The notes beneath the pieces were generated by a model that did no database searches, was not told the origin of the DNA, and saw nothing but the letters and a program-made list of their open reading frames with translations. Made by a program: the position numbers and the translations under genes. From Lactobacillaceae bacterium (lineage in GTDB: Bacteria; Bacillota; Bacilli; Lactobacillales; Lactobacillaceae), in contig CADFHB010000016.1 of NCBI GenBank assembly GCA_902834055.1, positions 1 to 16,976 of the forward strand: a stretch of 16,976 nucleotides of DNA. Direction: 5' to 3'. Shown piece after piece: positions 15,073 through 16,976 of this stretch; position 1 is the stretch's first letter; every line of letters starts with the position of its first letter.

Positions 15073-15115
15073 AAAGAGCCACGAGCATTCGATTCTTGAA
15101 CACTCGTGGCTCTTT
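15073..15115. terminator. Intrinsic terminator after the surface protein
   Basis: A perfect 13-base-pair stem (AAAGAGCCACGAG with CTCGTGGCTCTTT), with a 17-base loop and T residues on the plus strand. It also faces the broken ldhD (-). Confidence 0.9.
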
Positions 15116-15149
15116 TGTAATTTAAATGTATAATAAGACACTTTTTATA

Positions 15150-15681
<532 letters not shown>

Positions 15682-15747
15682 ATAAAAATTGCTCAAATTT
15701 TGTAGTAGAATAAAAGCGGTTACAGAAAATCGTGAGAGGTGGAACTA

Positions 15748-16200
15748 ATGTTAACAGCTAATATTGTTTATGCAACTATGACAGGAAATAATGAAGAAAT
15801 TGCAGATATCGTTTGCGATAGTTTACGCAAGCAAGGTGTTCAGGTAAAGGAAATGGAAATTTCCCAGACAGATGTTAACGATTTTAAAGATGCCGATATT
15901 CTGGTTGTCTGTGCATATACCTATGACGAAGGAGCGTTGCCAGAAGAAGGGATAGATTTCTATGAGGATCTTCAGGAAACCGATTTGAGTGGGAAAATCT
16001 ATGGTGTTGCTGGCTCTGGTGATAAATTTTACGGTGAATACTATAATACTACTGTTGATCATTTTGATGATGCCTTTAAACAAGCCGGTGCTACCAGTGG
16101 GGCAGAAAAAGTAAAAATTGATTTGGAACCATATGAAGAAGATATTGAGAAACTTGATCAATTTGCTCATGATTTAGTAAAAACTGTCCAACAAAAATAA
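15748..16200 (+). CDS. Flavodoxin
   Basis: A small FMN-binding electron carrier of 150 residues. The phosphate-binding loop ATMTGNNEEIA is at residues 9-19, the second strand pair shows DILVVCAYTYDEGALPEEG (the usual 50s and 90s-type FMN loops), and GKIYGVAGSGDKFYG follows. This is the normal short-chain flavodoxin layout. The ATG at 15748 is chosen because AGAGGTGG ends five bases before it; the GTG at 15739 would lie inside that site. It reads away from the broken ldhD. A reductase gene that could supply its electrons follows after 13 bases but is broken. The partner enzymes of the flavodoxin are not in this window. The gene is AT-rich compared with the left half. Confidence 0.93.
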   Translation: MLTANIVYATMTGNNEEIADIVCDSLRKQGVQVKEMEISQTDVNDFKDADILVVCAYTYDEGALPEEGIDFYEDLQETDLSGKIYGVAGSGDKFYGEYYNTTVDHFDDAFKQAGATSGAEKVKIDLEPYEEDIEKLDQFAHDLVKTVQQK

Positions 16201-16213
16201 AAGGGACGTGATA

Positions 16214-16716
16214 ATGCTAATATCGGTCCATTAGTAGGGAGTTTGAGTAAATATTCGTATAGTCAGAAATTGGCTAACTACTTAATAGGGCAATCTCAAA
16301 AGCAGATTTCTTCTAAATAAACTATGACATCTTACCGCTATACAATCTAGATCTTGAAAAGAAACAGTAAGTCTTTCGGGAAGTTGTGAATAAGATAGAT
16401 ACGTTGTTCTTTGTCACTCAGGAATATAACTTTTCAATTTCTGGTGATTTGAAGAATGCAATTGATGTTCTATCTGTTCCATCGTCGTAACCTTATGTTT
16501 ACTACTAACTCATCCTTAGTGATTACGATTACGAACTCATCAGGAGTTCGGGGCGGTACCAACGCGAACGCTCGTACTCAGCAGTTACTCCACTATACCG
16601 GTATGAATGTAATGAATATGTTCGTTACGGTGGGCAATGTCCAGCAGATCTTTGATCATTATGATCATACAACGAAAGCATTAGGTAATTTTGTAAATAT
16701 AGTGAATGAAAAGTAG
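16214..16716 (+). pseudogene. Broken NADPH-dependent FMN reductase
   Basis: A decayed flavin-reductase-like gene. Three separate segments keep the family pattern in different frames. The first, IGPLVGSLSKYSYSQKLANYL, begins right after the ATG (16214), which lies seven bases downstream of AAGGGA. The second (16323-16490) includes DILPLYNLDLE and TLFFVTQEYNFSISGDLK, then NAIDVLS. The third (end at 16716) holds GGTNANARTQQLLHYTGMNV. A TAA at 16318, an internal TAA after EKKQ, another TAA at 16488 and at least two frameshifts prevent translation. The order of segments matches an intact enzyme of about 170 residues. It would have formed an operon with the flavodoxin just upstream. Confidence 0.85.
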
Positions 16717-16776
16717 TCATGGATAGTAAAAGGGGAAATTCCTCTACATATTTGAAAATGCTGCAGCACAGTACAC

Positions 16777-16823
16777 AAAGAGGGCTCTAGCGTTCGGTTT
16801 TTCCGAACACTAGAGCCCTCTTT
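16777..16823. terminator. Intrinsic terminator before the third ldhD copy
   Basis: A 21-base-pair stem with one mismatch (AAAGAGGGCTCTAG then GTTCGG, paired with CCGAAC then CTAGAGCCCTCTTT) and a five-T loop. It separates the broken reductase (+) from the ldhD copy (-). Confidence 0.85.
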
Positions 16824-16899
16824 ATACTTGCGGGGATTTGAAAACGAACTAGCTTACTAATTCTATCTTATTCCCCTTTTGTTTTTATCTTAAGAATTA

Positions 16900-16976
16900 T
16901 TAACCAACCTTAACCGGTGTGTCAGCTGGTTTACCATTAATTAACTCACAGTTGTTATCAAAGGCCTTGATAACCA
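16900..16976 (-). CDS. ldhD: D-lactate dehydrogenase, 3' end only (window edge)
   Basis: The complement ends [20 protein letters not shown] followed by VKVG and TAA, the same C-terminus as the broken copy at 15150 and close to that of the intact ldhD. Only about 25 codons are visible, so I cannot tell whether this copy is functional. It may be the intact parent of the broken copy. Confidence 0.9.
   Translation of the reverse strand, partial: VIKAFDNNCELINGKPADTPVKVG

Overview
The window looks like a chromosomal stretch from a heterofermentative lactobacillus, most likely Limosilactobacillus or a close relative. The evidence is a ClpL-type Hsp100 ATPase, several copies of NAD-dependent D-lactate dehydrogenase, a YSIRK-type surface protein, a vitamin-type ECF S-component, CcpA (cre)-like sites, and a backbone of moderately GC-rich genes broken by AT-rich accessory patches. 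The genus is inferred from gene content and codon use, not from a search.

Layout. Positions 29-1840: a probable restriction-modification pair on the minus strand, an AT-rich PD-(D/E)XK-like nuclease and a GC-rich beta-class DNA methyltransferase. 2016-2947: an exported DUF4430 protein followed by an ECF S-component, possibly for cobalamin. 3010-4774 (minus): a tightly coupled PadR / DUF1700 / DUF4097 operon with a palindrome inside its promoter. 4893-5872: divergent OsmC and Rrf2-family genes. 6059-8966 (minus): a transcription unit of promoter, aromatic leader peptide, attenuator, class I aminotransferase, D-2-hydroxyacid dehydrogenase and a frameshifted GNAT gene. 9132-11646: a small HTH protein and clpL. 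11738-12742 (minus): intact ldhD with a cre site over its -35. 13199-15055: a cell-wall-anchored choice-of-anchor A surface protein with ten TPDPDP repeats and an LPQLG sorting motif. 15150-16976: a decayed region with a broken ldhD, an intact flavodoxin, a broken NADPH-FMN reductase and the 3' end of a third ldhD.

The most striking element is the 8714-8966 leader on the minus strand. A strong promoter and ribosome binding site drive a 26-codon peptide with five consecutive aromatic codons (Tyr-Tyr-Phe-Trp-Phe). Mutually exclusive hairpins follow and end in a rho-independent terminator just before the aminotransferase. This fits ribosome-mediated attenuation by charged aromatic tRNAs, and suggests that the aminotransferase / hydroxyacid dehydrogenase pair interconverts aromatic amino acids, aryl-pyruvates and aryl-lactates.

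The other operons look like envelope-stress, redox and protein-quality-control functions. Several genes are coupled by TAATG stop/start overlaps. Broken genes cluster at the right edge, around repeated ldhD copies, which suggests local duplication and decay.
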